DNA from: Opitutales bacterium
Lineage (GTDB): Bacteria > Verrucomicrobiota > Verrucomicrobiia > Opitutales > Intestinicryptomonadaceae
Direction of reading: 5' to 3'
Length of the DNA stretch: 64,000 nucleotides
Assembly (NCBI GenBank): GCA_015061945.1
Contig: SUVP01000001.1
Span: forward strand, 124,001 to 188,000
Shown here: positions 28,019 through 37,069 of the stretch, piece by piece
Layout of the letters: each line of letters starts with the position of its first letter
Numbering within the stretch: the first letter of the stretch is position 1
Made by a program: the position numbers and the translations under genes
Notes under the pieces: model-generated
Told to the model about the DNA's origin: nothing
Database searches by the model: none
The model's input: only the letters and a program-made list of their open reading frames with translations

Positions 28019-29809
28019 ATGAAACGCACTAATACATGCAACGAACTCACCGCTTCCGATAACGGCAAAGAAGTAATGCTTATCGGCTGGGTACAATCTG
28101 TACGCGACCACGGCGGAATTCTCTTCATCGACTTACGCGACCGCGAAGGTATCACGCAAGTTGTCTTCCACCCAGAAGCAACTAACGTGTACGAAAAAGC
28201 TCAAAAGCTTAAGGACGAAAGCGTAATCCAAATTTTTGGTAAGGTAGCTCTCCGTGAAGAAGGAACAAAGAACGCATCGCTCAAAACTGGCGATATCGAA
28301 GTTGTGGCAAACGATATGATTATCCACAATATCTGCGAACCTTTGCCTTTCCCTCTCGAAGACGAACGTGCCGACAAAGTTAACGAAGACTTGCGTTTGC
28401 AATATCGTTATCTCGACTTGCGTAGACCTCGCAACCTCAACTTGCTCCGTATGCGTCATAAGGCAGCACAGGCAATCCGAGACTACCTCAATTCTGAAAA
28501 CTTTATCGAAGTAGAAACTCCAATCCTCTTCAAGAGTACTCCAGAAGGTGCTCGTGAATTCCTCGTACCAAGCCGTACAAACCCTGGAATGTTCTACGCA
28601 CTCAACCAATCGCCACAACAATATAAGCAAATGTTGATGGTATCGGGCATTGAACGCTATTACCAAATGGCAAAGTGCTTCCGAGACGAAGACCTCCGTG
28701 CAGATCGTCAGCCAGAATTCACACAAGTCGATATCGAATTGAGCTTCGTCGAACGTGAAGATATGTACGCACTCATCGAAAATATGCTCAAGAAGATTTG
28801 GAAAGACACGCTCGGAATGGATATTCCAACACCTTTCCCAAGAATGCAGTATGTAGATGCAATGAATCGCTACGGTGTCGATAAGCCAGATACTCGCTTT
28901 GGTATTGAGCTTCAAGACCTCACCGACGTTTTCAAAGATAGTCAATTCAAAGTGTTCGCAAGCGTTGTCGCAAATGGTGGAGTCATCAAAGCAATCAATG
29001 CAAAGGGTCTTTCAGACATCACTCAAGGCGAATTGAAGTCGCTCGAAGACGTCGCAAAGACACTCGGTGCAAAAGGCTTGGCTTTCATCAAAGCTGAAAA
29101 TGGTGCTTGGAAGAGCCCAATTTTGAAGTTCCTTTCAGAAGCAGAACAAACTGCCCTCAAAGAAAAGCTCAACATCGAAGACGGCGACATCGTATTCTTT
29201 GCTGCGTCAAATTGGGAACAAGCTTGTGCAATTCTCGGACGTGTACGTTTGGATTGCGGAAAGCTTTTGCAAGCTCGTGGAAAAATCGTTATCGATCCAA
29301 AACAATTCAACTTCCTTTGGGTTATCGAATTCCCACTTATGCTTTGGGACGAAGAACAAGGCAGATACGTTTCGGCTCACCACCCATTTACATCGCCTGT
29401 TCCAGAAGACGTACAATATTTGGAAACTGATCCGCTCAAAGTTCGTGGTCAACACTACGATATTGTTCTCAATGGTACAGAACTTGGCGGTGGCTCGATA
29501 AGAATCCACCAACCAGATGTTCAAGAAAAAGTATTTAAAGACGTATTGAAGATTCCTGCAGACGTTGTTGAATCGCGTTTCGGCTATATGCTCAAGGCGT
29601 TCAAATACGGAGCACCTCCACACGGCGGTATCGCATTGGGCTTTGATAGACTTGTTACTATCTTGACAAATCGCCAAAGTATTCGCGATATTATCGCATT
29701 CCCAAAAACTCAAAAGGGACAAGATTTAATGGCACAATCGCCATCGCCAGTAGTAGAAAAGCAACTCAAAGACTTGCACATCGCCCTCGATATGCCAGAG
29801 TCAGAATAA
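28019..29809 (+). CDS. aspS: Aspartyl-tRNA synthetase
   Basis: This class II synthetase charges tRNA-Asp (and possibly tRNA-Asn if the enzyme is non-discriminating). It has 596 residues of the bacterial type: an N-terminal OB-fold (GWVQSVRDHGGILFIDLRDREG), motif 2 (CFRDEDLRADRQPEFTQVD), a GAD insertion domain, and C-terminal motif 3 (GIALGFDRLVTIL). No gatCAB genes are in the window to decide specificity. A terminator follows the gene. Confidence 0.97.
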   Translation: MKRTNTCNELTASDNGKEVMLIGWVQSVRDHGGILFIDLRDREGITQVVFHPEATNVYEKAQKLKDESVIQIFGKVALREEGTKNASLKTGDIEVVANDMIIHNICEPLPFPLEDERADKVNEDLRLQYRYLDLRRPRNLNLLRMRHKAAQAIRDYLNSENFIEVETPILFKSTPEGAREFLVPSRTNPGMFYALNQSPQQYKQMLMVSGIERYYQMAKCFRDEDLRADRQPEFTQVDIELSFVEREDMYALIENMLKKIWKDTLGMDIPTPFPRMQYVDAMNRYGVDKPDTRFGIELQDLTDVFKDSQFKVFASVVANGGVIKAINAKGLSDITQGELKSLEDVAKTLGAKGLAFIKAENGAWKSPILKFLSEAEQTALKEKLNIEDGDIVFFAASNWEQACAILGRVRLDCGKLLQARGKIVIDPKQFNFLWVIEFPLMLWDEEQGRYVSAHHPFTSPVPEDVQYLETDPLKVRGQHYDIVLNGTELGGGSIRIHQPDVQEKVFKDVLKIPADVVESRFGYMLKAFKYGAPPHGGIALGFDRLVTILTNRQSIRDIIAFPKTQKGQDLMAQSPSPVVEKQLKDLHIALDMPESE

Positions 29810-29833
29810 GCTTTGCACACTTCTTTCAAAGAG

Positions 29834-29860
29834 CCGTTCCGATATCGGAGCGGTTTTTTT
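29834..29860 (+). terminator. Terminator after aspS
   Basis: A CCGTTCCG/CGGAGCGG stem (one G-T pair) with an ATAT loop is followed by seven T. Confidence 0.82.
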
Positions 29861-29873
29861 GCATCCATTACTC

Positions 29874-29902
29874 TTGACTGTAATATACACAGAATTTAGT
29901 AT
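29874..29902 (+). promoter_or_regulatory. Sigma70-like promoter of the first GH65-like gene
   Basis: TTGACT, 17 bases, then TAGTAT. It lies between the aspS terminator and the gene. The expected transcript start is only about 5 bases before the ATG, leaving almost no leader and no Shine-Dalgarno sequence. Confidence 0.55.
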
Positions 29903-29913
29903 CTATCACTAAT

Positions 29914-32073
29914 ATGAGAAAAATATTATCACTTGTATCAATACTGTGTGCAACATCTGCACTGTTTGCGATTGAAAATAAAACATTTGAACGTAGCGTT
30001 GATTCAAATTGGGAACACGCAAGCAAACAATACTCACCCCCAATCCTCGCAAATGGCGATATCGGGTTGCTTATCGACTATCGCAACTGTCAATTTCACG
30101 ATGTATCGTCGTACAAATACATCAAAAGTATTAGCGAAAAGGTTTACTCGCCGTCAATTTATCGACAAGGTCGCAGACTCGATAACAAAAAGCTCGCATG
30201 CTTCGGACGCTTTGAAGAATCGGTAGATTTTGAAAATTCTCCTGACGCAAAACCTGAAAGCTGGTCGCAACATCTCGATATTTTCAACGCTATATCGGAA
30301 ACAAAAAATACATACAACAAAGGCAAGACGATTATTGACTCATCCGCCTTTGTGTCAGCCGATATGCCGATAATTGCAATCCAAAAAAGATTTTCTGGCG
30401 ATACTCCGAAGTCGTACACATTTGAATATTATTTTTGCGAAGAAAGAAAGTACGACGAACAGCCGATGCATATGCGTGGAAAAATCGCAAACGGCGAAAT
30501 TTCTTACAAGCTCGAAGGGACTCGCACAAAAACAAAAGGTAAAATTGCTCTATTTTGCGATGACAAAAATGCGAAAATTATCGAAGAAGAAAACTCGATA
30601 AAAATCACAATAGATAAACCTAAAGGCGACATCGCATTCTTCGTGGCAATAGTCGATAATTTCAAGAAGAACGACTACAACGCAGAGCTTGCAAAAATCA
30701 AAAAGATAATGGATGAATCGCCATGGCAAACGCTTCTCGACTCACACAAAAAACAATGGCAAAAATTTTATGGCGACTTCGGTATTACACTTGAAGACAA
30801 AAAAGTTGAATCAACATACTACACTGCCATTTATAATCTCAAATGCTGGTCGACACAATGGTCAATCCCAGTGGGTATTTTAAGAACGCACTGGAATGGC
30901 TCATTCTTTGGCTTCACATTTTTTGGTCCAGCACTGTCGGCATCGGGACACTTGCCCGAAGTCAAAAAACTCGGCAATTTTTGGAATAGCATAATCCCTG
31001 CGGCAAAAGCACGAGCAGGCAGAAAAGATAGTCAGGTCGGCATTCGCTACAACTGGCAATCGCTCGAAAACGGAGCTGAAGGAACGACAAGAGAAGGTCA
31101 ATGGCTCGACCACATCTTGCACTTGGGCAACATACCCATTGAATGTTATTCATATTATCAATATACAGAAGATAAAGAATATTTGCGTACAAAAGCATAT
31201 CCTGTCATAAGAGGTTGTGCTGAATTTTTCGTAAAACAAGCAGTCTATGAACTCAAAGACGGACGCACTGTCATCGGCAAATTTTGCGATTTGGAACGTT
31301 TGCCATCGGCACTCGAAAACGCATCGCTCACAACATCTGCGGCGATATCTACACTTTTAATTGCGTCTGAATCTGCCGAAATTTTGGGCGTTGATGCTGA
31401 CGACGCAAAGAATTGGCGAAAGATTGCCGATGCCTTAAAAAAACATCTGCCCAGAGATAACGAAAAATATATCCCATATCCAAACGCCGACCAAAAGAGT
31501 GTCGGGGTTCTCGGCTCGACAATCCCATACGGAATTTTGGGCAAAGAAAGCGATTTGCAAGTGAAGGCAATCCACGACTTTGAGAAGAACGGATTGGCAT
31601 TCGGCAATATGTACAAAGTCGGCTCAAGAATCTGCAGTTGGTACGCATCGTGGCTATCGTGTGCGATGTCGAGAATTGAAGATGGCGAAGGTGCCGAAAG
31701 AAACATTCAACGTGCGATTGCATCCGTCGGCAAATTCGCCGAAATCTTTGAAATCAACGAACCAGCATTTATGTCTGTGCCATGGTGTTCATCTCCGCAA
31801 GGCACATACATACAATCTGTAAACGAGATGTTCATACAATGCAAAGGCGATACAATCAAGATTATCCCAGCGATTACAAAGAAGTGGAAAAATTATTCTT
31901 TCAAACTCCGTGCGTACGATAGCATTATCGTTGAATGCAAATGCGTAGACGGCAAGCCGACAATAAAACTCACCGCTGAAAATAATCACTCCGAACGCGA
32001 AAAGACAATTATTGTGGCAGGTGGTACACCTCAGAAAATCAAGCTTTCAAAGGGAGAAACAAAAACCTTGTAA
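29914..32073 (+). CDS. Secreted GH65/GH95-like glycosidase, copy 1
   Basis: A 719-residue exported protein with a Sec signal ending LFA. The N-terminal half (about 25-270) is a beta-sandwich (SPPILANGDIGLLIDY, KITIDKPKGDIAFF), and the second half is an alpha-helical (alpha/alpha)6-barrel. Barrel motifs are WSIPVGILRTHWNG, followed by FTFFGPAL, and GKFCDLERL, followed by ENASLTTSAA. By comparison with GH65 enzymes (PDE...VDNNAYTN) the Glu in CDLERL is the probable general acid. The C-terminus is a small beta domain. The substrate is unknown; the layout fits an exo-acting hydrolase or phosphorylase. It is the first of two tandem paralogues, 719 residues each. Confidence 0.75.
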   Translation: MRKILSLVSILCATSALFAIENKTFERSVDSNWEHASKQYSPPILANGDIGLLIDYRNCQFHDVSSYKYIKSISEKVYSPSIYRQGRRLDNKKLACFGRFEESVDFENSPDAKPESWSQHLDIFNAISETKNTYNKGKTIIDSSAFVSADMPIIAIQKRFSGDTPKSYTFEYYFCEERKYDEQPMHMRGKIANGEISYKLEGTRTKTKGKIALFCDDKNAKIIEEENSIKITIDKPKGDIAFFVAIVDNFKKNDYNAELAKIKKIMDESPWQTLLDSHKKQWQKFYGDFGITLEDKKVESTYYTAIYNLKCWSTQWSIPVGILRTHWNGSFFGFTFFGPALSASGHLPEVKKLGNFWNSIIPAAKARAGRKDSQVGIRYNWQSLENGAEGTTREGQWLDHILHLGNIPIECYSYYQYTEDKEYLRTKAYPVIRGCAEFFVKQAVYELKDGRTVIGKFCDLERLPSALENASLTTSAAISTLLIASESAEILGVDADDAKNWRKIADALKKHLPRDNEKYIPYPNADQKSVGVLGSTIPYGILGKESDLQVKAIHDFEKNGLAFGNMYKVGSRICSWYASWLSCAMSRIEDGEGAERNIQRAIASVGKFAEIFEINEPAFMSVPWCSSPQGTYIQSVNEMFIQCKGDTIKIIPAITKKWKNYSFKLRAYDSIIVECKCVDGKPTIKLTAENNHSEREKTIIVAGGTPQKIKLSKGETKTL

Positions 32074-32075
32074 GT
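31894..32075 (+). repeat. Converted 3' tract, copy 1
   Basis: This 182-base stretch ending just past the stop codon matches 34117-34298 with 9 differences counted by eye, all but one synonymous. The rest of the two genes is far more diverged. Confidence 0.8.
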
Positions 32076-32136
32076 TTGCAATCACATAATCTACAAAAAA
32101 AGAATGACTCGTATTTTTTATTAACAGATGAGACAA

Positions 32137-34296
32137 ATGAAAAGAAAGATATCAATAATTCTATCAATATTCTTTGCAATATCTACACTTTGTGCTAATC
32201 AAACAAACAAAGAATTTACTCGCACAGTAGATTCATCTTGGGAACACGCAAAAACACAATATTCACCACCAATTCTCGCAAATGGCGACATCGGACTACT
32301 CATCGACTACCGAAATTGTCAGTTCCAAGAAACTCCATCGTATAAGAATATCAAGTGTACGGGTGGGAAATATTATCCAGCAAATTATCGAGCAGGTCGA
32401 CGTACAGACAGCCATAAGCTTGCTACTTTTGGATATTTTGTCGAAAGCGTAAATCTTGCCGAAGAAAAAAATGTATCGCCTGAAAAATGGTCGCAACATC
32501 TCGATGTTTTCAATGCCACATCTGAAGTATCCAACACTTATAACAATGGTAAAACGACGATAAATTCGACAGCATTTGTATCGGCAAAACACCCTGTTAT
32601 AGCAGTGCAGAAACGATTTTCTGGTGAACCTTTAAAATCGTACACATTTGAATACTTCTTCTCTGATGTTGGCGAAAAACAATCAAAGCCACTGCATATG
32701 ACTTATGAGATTGTTGGCAACGAGATTAAATTCTTTCTCGAAAAAGCACGCAAATCAGTCAACGGAACTATAAAAATTATCTGCGACAACAAAAATGCGA
32801 AATTAGAATCTACAAAAAATTCGATAAAAATTACAATCGATAACCCAAAAAATGATACAGCATTTTTCATTGTGATGGTTGATGATTTTCAGAAGAATAA
32901 ACCAGAAAAACAGCTTGTAAATATAGAAAAAGAAATTAGCAAAGGTTGGTCAAATTTCTTTGCATCACACAAAGCACAATGGAAAAAATTTTATGGCGAT
33001 TTTGGAGTATGGCTTGAAGACAAAACAATTGAAGCAACTTATTACACATCGCTTTACAATCTAAAATGTTGGTCGAGTCGTTGGTCGATTCCCGTCGGAT
33101 TTCTCCCGATGCATTGGGATGGCAAATATTTTGGCTTCACATTTTTTAACCCTGCCCTCTGTGCAACAAACAAGATACAAGAAGCAAATAAAATTGCTCG
33201 TTTCTGGAATAGTTTTCCAAAAGTTGTAAAATTCCGTGCAGGTCGTCCACAAAGTCAAACAGGCAGAAGATATTCGTGGCTGACTCTTGAAGATGGCAAC
33301 GAAGGCACAACTCTGCAAGGTCGCTGGCTCGACCACATCTTACATATGGGTAGCATCTCGCTCGAAGCAATGACTTGCTATCGCTATACCGAAGATAAAG
33401 AACTCCTCGCAAAAACAATCTACCCAATCTTAAAAGGTTGTGCAGAATTTTACGAACATCACGCAGTTTATAAATACGAAAGTGGCAGAACTGTAATAGG
33501 CAAATGTTGCGATTTGGAACGCCTACACTCGCCAGTCGAAAACGCAATGCTCACGACATCGGCAGCGATATGCACGTTTGAATCTGCAAGCGAAGCTTCA
33601 AAGATTTTGGGCGTCGATGATGAAATGGCTGTGCGTTGGAAACAACTTGCAAACGACCTCAGAAAATATCTACCTAAAGACAACAAAAAATACATTGCCT
33701 ATGCCGACGCAAAAGAAATGTCTGTTGGTGTACTCGGTGGAATAATACCATATGAAGCCGTTGACGAAAACGACAAATTCCAACGCAACGCAATTTACGA
33801 CTTTGAAAAAAATGGTCTGCACGTTGGTAATATGTACAAGATTGGTACTCGCATATGTTCGTGGTATGCAGCGTGGCTCTCGTGTGCAATGGCTCGCATA
33901 GGAGACGGCGAAGGTGCAAAAAGAAATCTCAAAAGCTCGACAGACTCAATCGGCAAATTCGCAGAAATCTTTGAAATCAACGAACCAAATGTAATGTCAA
34001 TCCCGTGGTGTTCATCGCCTCAAGGCACATATGTACAAGCACTTAATGAGATGTTTGTGCAATGCAAAGGCGACGCAATTTTAATTCTGCCTGCTGTTTC
34101 AAAAGAATGGAAAAACTATTCTTTCAAACTCCGTGCATACGATAACATTATCGTTGAATGCAAGTGCGTAGACGGAAAGCCGACAATAAAACTCACCGCT
34201 GAAAATAATCACTCCGAACGTGAAAAGACGATTATTGTGGCAGGTGGAACACCTCAAAAAATCAAGCTTTCAAAGGGAGAAACAAAAACTTTGTAA
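32137..34296 (+). CDS. Secreted GH65/GH95-like glycosidase, copy 2
   Basis: This paralogue of the preceding gene has the same length and domain order: Sec signal ending LCA, N-terminal beta-sandwich, (alpha/alpha)6-barrel, and C-terminal beta domain. The barrel motifs are WSIPVGFLPMHWDG, then FTFFNPAL, and GKCCDLERL, then ENAMLTTSAA, so the proposed general acid is conserved. The two proteins differ most in the N-terminal domain (around residues 190-240), which may tune substrate choice. The second of two in-frame ATGs was taken as the start because it gives a normal signal peptide. A strong terminator follows. Confidence 0.75.
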   Translation: MKRKISIILSIFFAISTLCANQTNKEFTRTVDSSWEHAKTQYSPPILANGDIGLLIDYRNCQFQETPSYKNIKCTGGKYYPANYRAGRRTDSHKLATFGYFVESVNLAEEKNVSPEKWSQHLDVFNATSEVSNTYNNGKTTINSTAFVSAKHPVIAVQKRFSGEPLKSYTFEYFFSDVGEKQSKPLHMTYEIVGNEIKFFLEKARKSVNGTIKIICDNKNAKLESTKNSIKITIDNPKNDTAFFIVMVDDFQKNKPEKQLVNIEKEISKGWSNFFASHKAQWKKFYGDFGVWLEDKTIEATYYTSLYNLKCWSSRWSIPVGFLPMHWDGKYFGFTFFNPALCATNKIQEANKIARFWNSFPKVVKFRAGRPQSQTGRRYSWLTLEDGNEGTTLQGRWLDHILHMGSISLEAMTCYRYTEDKELLAKTIYPILKGCAEFYEHHAVYKYESGRTVIGKCCDLERLHSPVENAMLTTSAAICTFESASEASKILGVDDEMAVRWKQLANDLRKYLPKDNKKYIAYADAKEMSVGVLGGIIPYEAVDENDKFQRNAIYDFEKNGLHVGNMYKIGTRICSWYAAWLSCAMARIGDGEGAKRNLKSSTDSIGKFAEIFEINEPNVMSIPWCSSPQGTYVQALNEMFVQCKGDAILILPAVSKEWKNYSFKLRAYDNIIVECKCVDGKPTIKLTAENNHSEREKTIIVAGGTPQKIKLSKGETKTL

Positions 34297-34298
34297 GT
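34117..34298 (+). repeat. Converted 3' tract, copy 2
   Basis: Partner of 31894-32075. The last 57 or so residues of both proteins are identical except for one Ser/Asn difference. Confidence 0.8.
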
Positions 34299-34310
34299 CG
34301 ATAAAAAAAC

Positions 34311-34347
34311 AAAAAAGCGAAGCTAAAATTTTTGCTTCGCTTTTTTT
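34311..34347. terminator. Terminator between GH65-like copy 2 and argA
   Basis: An AAAAAAGCGAAGC/GCTTCGCTTTTTT hairpin lies between two convergent stop codons and can serve both. Confidence 0.85.
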
Positions 34348-34359
34348 GTATAAAAATTT

Positions 34360-35676
34360 TTACGAAAGTTTTTTCAAAAATACTTTTGAATTTCTTGCAG
34401 ACGCTTCGTACTTTTTTAAGCGTTCAGATGGAAGTTCTGTCGGGGAAACCTCGTCAAATTTACATACTCCCGAAAAGAACGGAGCACTCTTTGTACTCAA
34501 TGCAAAAAGCTTTTTAAAACCAGCATTTGTAGCTTCACGCACGATAAAATCTACCATGTGCGTGCCGACATCATGCCCTTGATAAAATGGCTGAACGTGC
34601 AAACTTGCAAGCTCTGCCGAGCCTTCAGTAATATCGAGCAAGCTGACAAAAGCGATAATACTTCCGTCCATTTCATAGACAAAGTATGTGTCGATTTTCT
34701 CTGCAATTTCGTCTCTACTTCTGTACACAAGATTTTGCGAACGTGTAGAATTTTTTGAAAGGTTGTAGATTGTAGAGACATCGTCAGCAGTCGCCTTTCT
34801 GATTTTCTGATATTCGTCAGAATAAATCATCGTACCGCAACCGACCTTTTCAAAAAGCTCTGTAAGCAAACAAGCAAAGTCTCTGCCGTCAAGAATATGA
34901 GCACGTTGTGTACGCCCAGTTTGCAAGGCTTTCACAGCGTTTTGCACTTTTGACGGAACACGAAAATCGAGCAATGCTTCACGTTCTCGCATAATTTTTT
35001 CGACATCGTTGAGTGGAACAGCCAGAGCCTTTTCGTCGTTAGAAAGGAGTCCACGAGTTTCCGTCAAGAAAATCAACTTTGTAGCATCGAGCCCAGATGC
35101 GACGTCTGACGCAAGCAAGTCTGAATTTATGCGGAAAATTCTGCCGTCTCGATTAACAGCCATTGGCGACATCACTGGAATCATACCCAGCGACAACAAG
35201 TTTTGCAAAGTTGCAAAATCGATTTTTTCGATACGACCTGCGTTCTGAAAATCTACACCTGAAACTATACCGAACTCAGTTGCACGCACAGCGTTTGTCG
35301 AAACGCAACGGATATTTTTTGTCGAGAATGCGTCGACAACAATTTGCAATGTCGATGCTGAAACTTCACGTGCGAGCGACAATGTTTGGTCATCAACAGG
35401 GCTATCGCCGTAAACATCGCTTAGTTTAACGCCCTTTTGTACTCCTGCGTCTTTGAGTTGCTTACCGATTCCGCAAACAACCACAACATTTATGCCCAAG
35501 CTACGCAATACAGCGATATCTGTAATAACATTAGCAAAGTTGTCGCAAGCTACCACGCTACCGTCGATAGCCACGACAAACGTTTGCCCACGATACAATG
35601 GAACGTACTCCAATATGCCACGCAAATCGGAGGCTTTAATCGACACTTTGTCGCTTGGTGGTACTGAATTTTCCAT
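34360..35676 (-). CDS. argA: N-acetylglutamate synthase (ArgA type)
   Basis: This enzyme makes N-acetylglutamate from glutamate and acetyl-CoA, the first step of arginine synthesis. It has 438 residues: an amino-acid-kinase-like domain (about 20-270), followed by a GNAT acetyltransferase domain (about 290-430). The GNAT domain has the acetyl-CoA loop FYQGHDVGTHMVDFIV. The kinase-like part keeps FRINSDLLASDVASGLDA, but its phosphate loop reads VVCGIGKQL rather than the usual GGGPQI, as expected when the domain only binds regulators. The family could also act as a fused kinase/synthase, which is less likely here. It is followed upstream by efp on the same strand. Confidence 0.88.
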   Translation of the reverse strand: MENSVPPSDKVSIKASDLRGILEYVPLYRGQTFVVAIDGSVVACDNFANVITDIAVLRSLGINVVVVCGIGKQLKDAGVQKGVKLSDVYGDSPVDDQTLSLAREVSASTLQIVVDAFSTKNIRCVSTNAVRATEFGIVSGVDFQNAGRIEKIDFATLQNLLSLGMIPVMSPMAVNRDGRIFRINSDLLASDVASGLDATKLIFLTETRGLLSNDEKALAVPLNDVEKIMREREALLDFRVPSKVQNAVKALQTGRTQRAHILDGRDFACLLTELFEKVGCGTMIYSDEYQKIRKATADDVSTIYNLSKNSTRSQNLVYRSRDEIAEKIDTYFVYEMDGSIIAFVSLLDITEGSAELASLHVQPFYQGHDVGTHMVDFIVREATNAGFKKLFALSTKSAPFFSGVCKFDEVSPTELPSERLKKYEASARNSKVFLKKLS

Positions 35677-35692
35677 TGTATTTACAATCTAA

Positions 35693-36250
35693 TTATACGC
35701 GACTAATATATGAATTGTCTTCAGTGCGGATTTTTAGAACGTCGCCTTGCTTAATGAAAAGTGGAACTTGGATTACTACTCCGTTTGCGAGTGTAACAGC
35801 TTTTGTTGGAGCCGATGATGTATCGCCACGCAAACCTTCTGCTGCTTCTGCAACTTCGATTTCAATGCTATTTGGCAATTCAAGCGATACTGGAGCACCA
35901 TCGACAAAAAGAATTTGGTAGAGGTTGCCTTCTGAAAGCCACTTTACATCTTCACCGATTGTAGCTTCCATAAGAACTGTATCGTCGAAAGTTTCTGGAT
36001 CGATAAAGTGGTATTGGTCGCCATCAACGTACGAAAATTCGAGTTGTTTATTTGTTGTATGGCAGAATTCGACAGAGTCTGTTGAGCGGAATTTTACCGC
36101 AGTCGACGCATTAGTCGAAAGATTACGCAAAACGGTTTGGACGAACCCAGCTTGTCTGCCTTGTGTGCGGTGCATCATACTCATAACGGCGTGTGGTGTG
36201 CCGTTGTACATAATAACTCTACCTTTTCTGATATCTGTTGGATTTGCCAT
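35693..36250 (-). CDS. efp: Elongation factor P
   Basis: EF-P enters the ribosomal E site and relieves stalling at proline runs. The 185 residues contain the three beta-barrel domains, with the signature VAEAAEGLRGDTSS in domain 2 and the C-terminal IKQGDVLKIRTEDNSYISRV. The loop that reaches the peptidyl centre reads HRTQGRQAGFVQ, with Arg32 at the tip instead of the usual Lys34 site. EF-P with Arg32 is modified by rhamnose through EarP in Proteobacteria; earP is not in this window. The gene is 16 bases upstream of argA. Confidence 0.96.
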   Translation of the reverse strand: MANPTDIRKGRVIMYNGTPHAVMSMMHRTQGRQAGFVQTVLRNLSTNASTAVKFRSTDSVEFCHTTNKQLEFSYVDGDQYHFIDPETFDDTVLMEATIGEDVKWLSEGNLYQILFVDGAPVSLELPNSIEIEVAEAAEGLRGDTSSAPTKAVTLANGVVIQVPLFIKQGDVLKIRTEDNSYISRV

Positions 36251-36484
36251 AAGTGTGTAATGTTTATTTAATATTATAAATGTTTATCTTGATGCAACGC
36301 ACTGTGCGAAACACCTCAATTATTACCTTAAAAAGCTAATTAAAACTGACCTTGCGTCAACAAAAATGACACATTTAAATTTTTGAAAAATTTTTCTTGT
36401 CGAAAGTAAGAAAAGATGTTTCGATGAAAAACATAGTGGATTTATCCAGACTTGCACACTTAAACTGCTAAAAAAGGAAATAAA

Positions 36485-36955
36485 ATGTCTAAAACATATA
36501 AGGCTTCAACGCCATCACAAGATACTAATTCGTTGTCGGTGCTTTTTGAAAACATCGATGTTTTGTTAAAAAATAAAAACGCAATTCTCGCTAATCCGAG
36601 CAATTACTATATCCACATTCAAGGGACTGGTATTACGGGTGTTTATATTGGGTATTCCCCACTCTATTTAGGAGACCTTTTGCGTCTGTGGAGCGAAAAT
36701 TCTAATTGGATAAAGCGTTCGGAACAATCTACAAAATACGTTTATCACTTGGGTGGATTCCCAACATCTGGTCTTACTTTTTTGAAGACTTATGATGTCG
36801 ATAAAAAATCGTTCCAAGAAGAAGAATATCGCCATTTTGCAGAATACTTCAAAGAAGCAGAAGCGATTACAAAAAGTCGACCGACTCAATCTGAAGACGA
36901 ACAAAATCTTCAACGCTCTAAAACAATTCAAGAGCTTATAAAGGAACTCAACTAA
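36485..36955 (+). CDS. Hypothetical protein, 156 residues
   Basis: The product is not recognised. It is a soluble protein with a structured N-terminal half (LFENIDVLLKNKNAILANPS, then YYIHIQGTGITGVYIGY) and a charged helical C-terminus. The Shine-Dalgarno AAAAGGA is 8 bases before the ATG. The upstream 234 bases hold no other feature. A hairpin terminator follows. Confidence 0.6.
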   Translation: MSKTYKASTPSQDTNSLSVLFENIDVLLKNKNAILANPSNYYIHIQGTGITGVYIGYSPLYLGDLLRLWSENSNWIKRSEQSTKYVYHLGGFPTSGLTFLKTYDVDKKSFQEEEYRHFAEYFKEAEAITKSRPTQSEDEQNLQRSKTIQELIKELN

Positions 36956-36981
36956 TCAAGCTCTGGATAAATCTGCTATTT

Positions 36982-37005
36982 GGCTGTCGAAAGACAGCCT
37001 TTTTT
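36982..37005 (+). terminator. Terminator after the 156-residue hypothetical
   Basis: A GGCTGTC-GAAA-GACAGCC tetraloop hairpin is followed by six T. Confidence 0.9.
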
Positions 37006-37069
37006 ATTTTTCAAAAAAATATTTTTAGTATTGTTTAGGATAGTTTTATCTGAAATGATATCCACAGTT

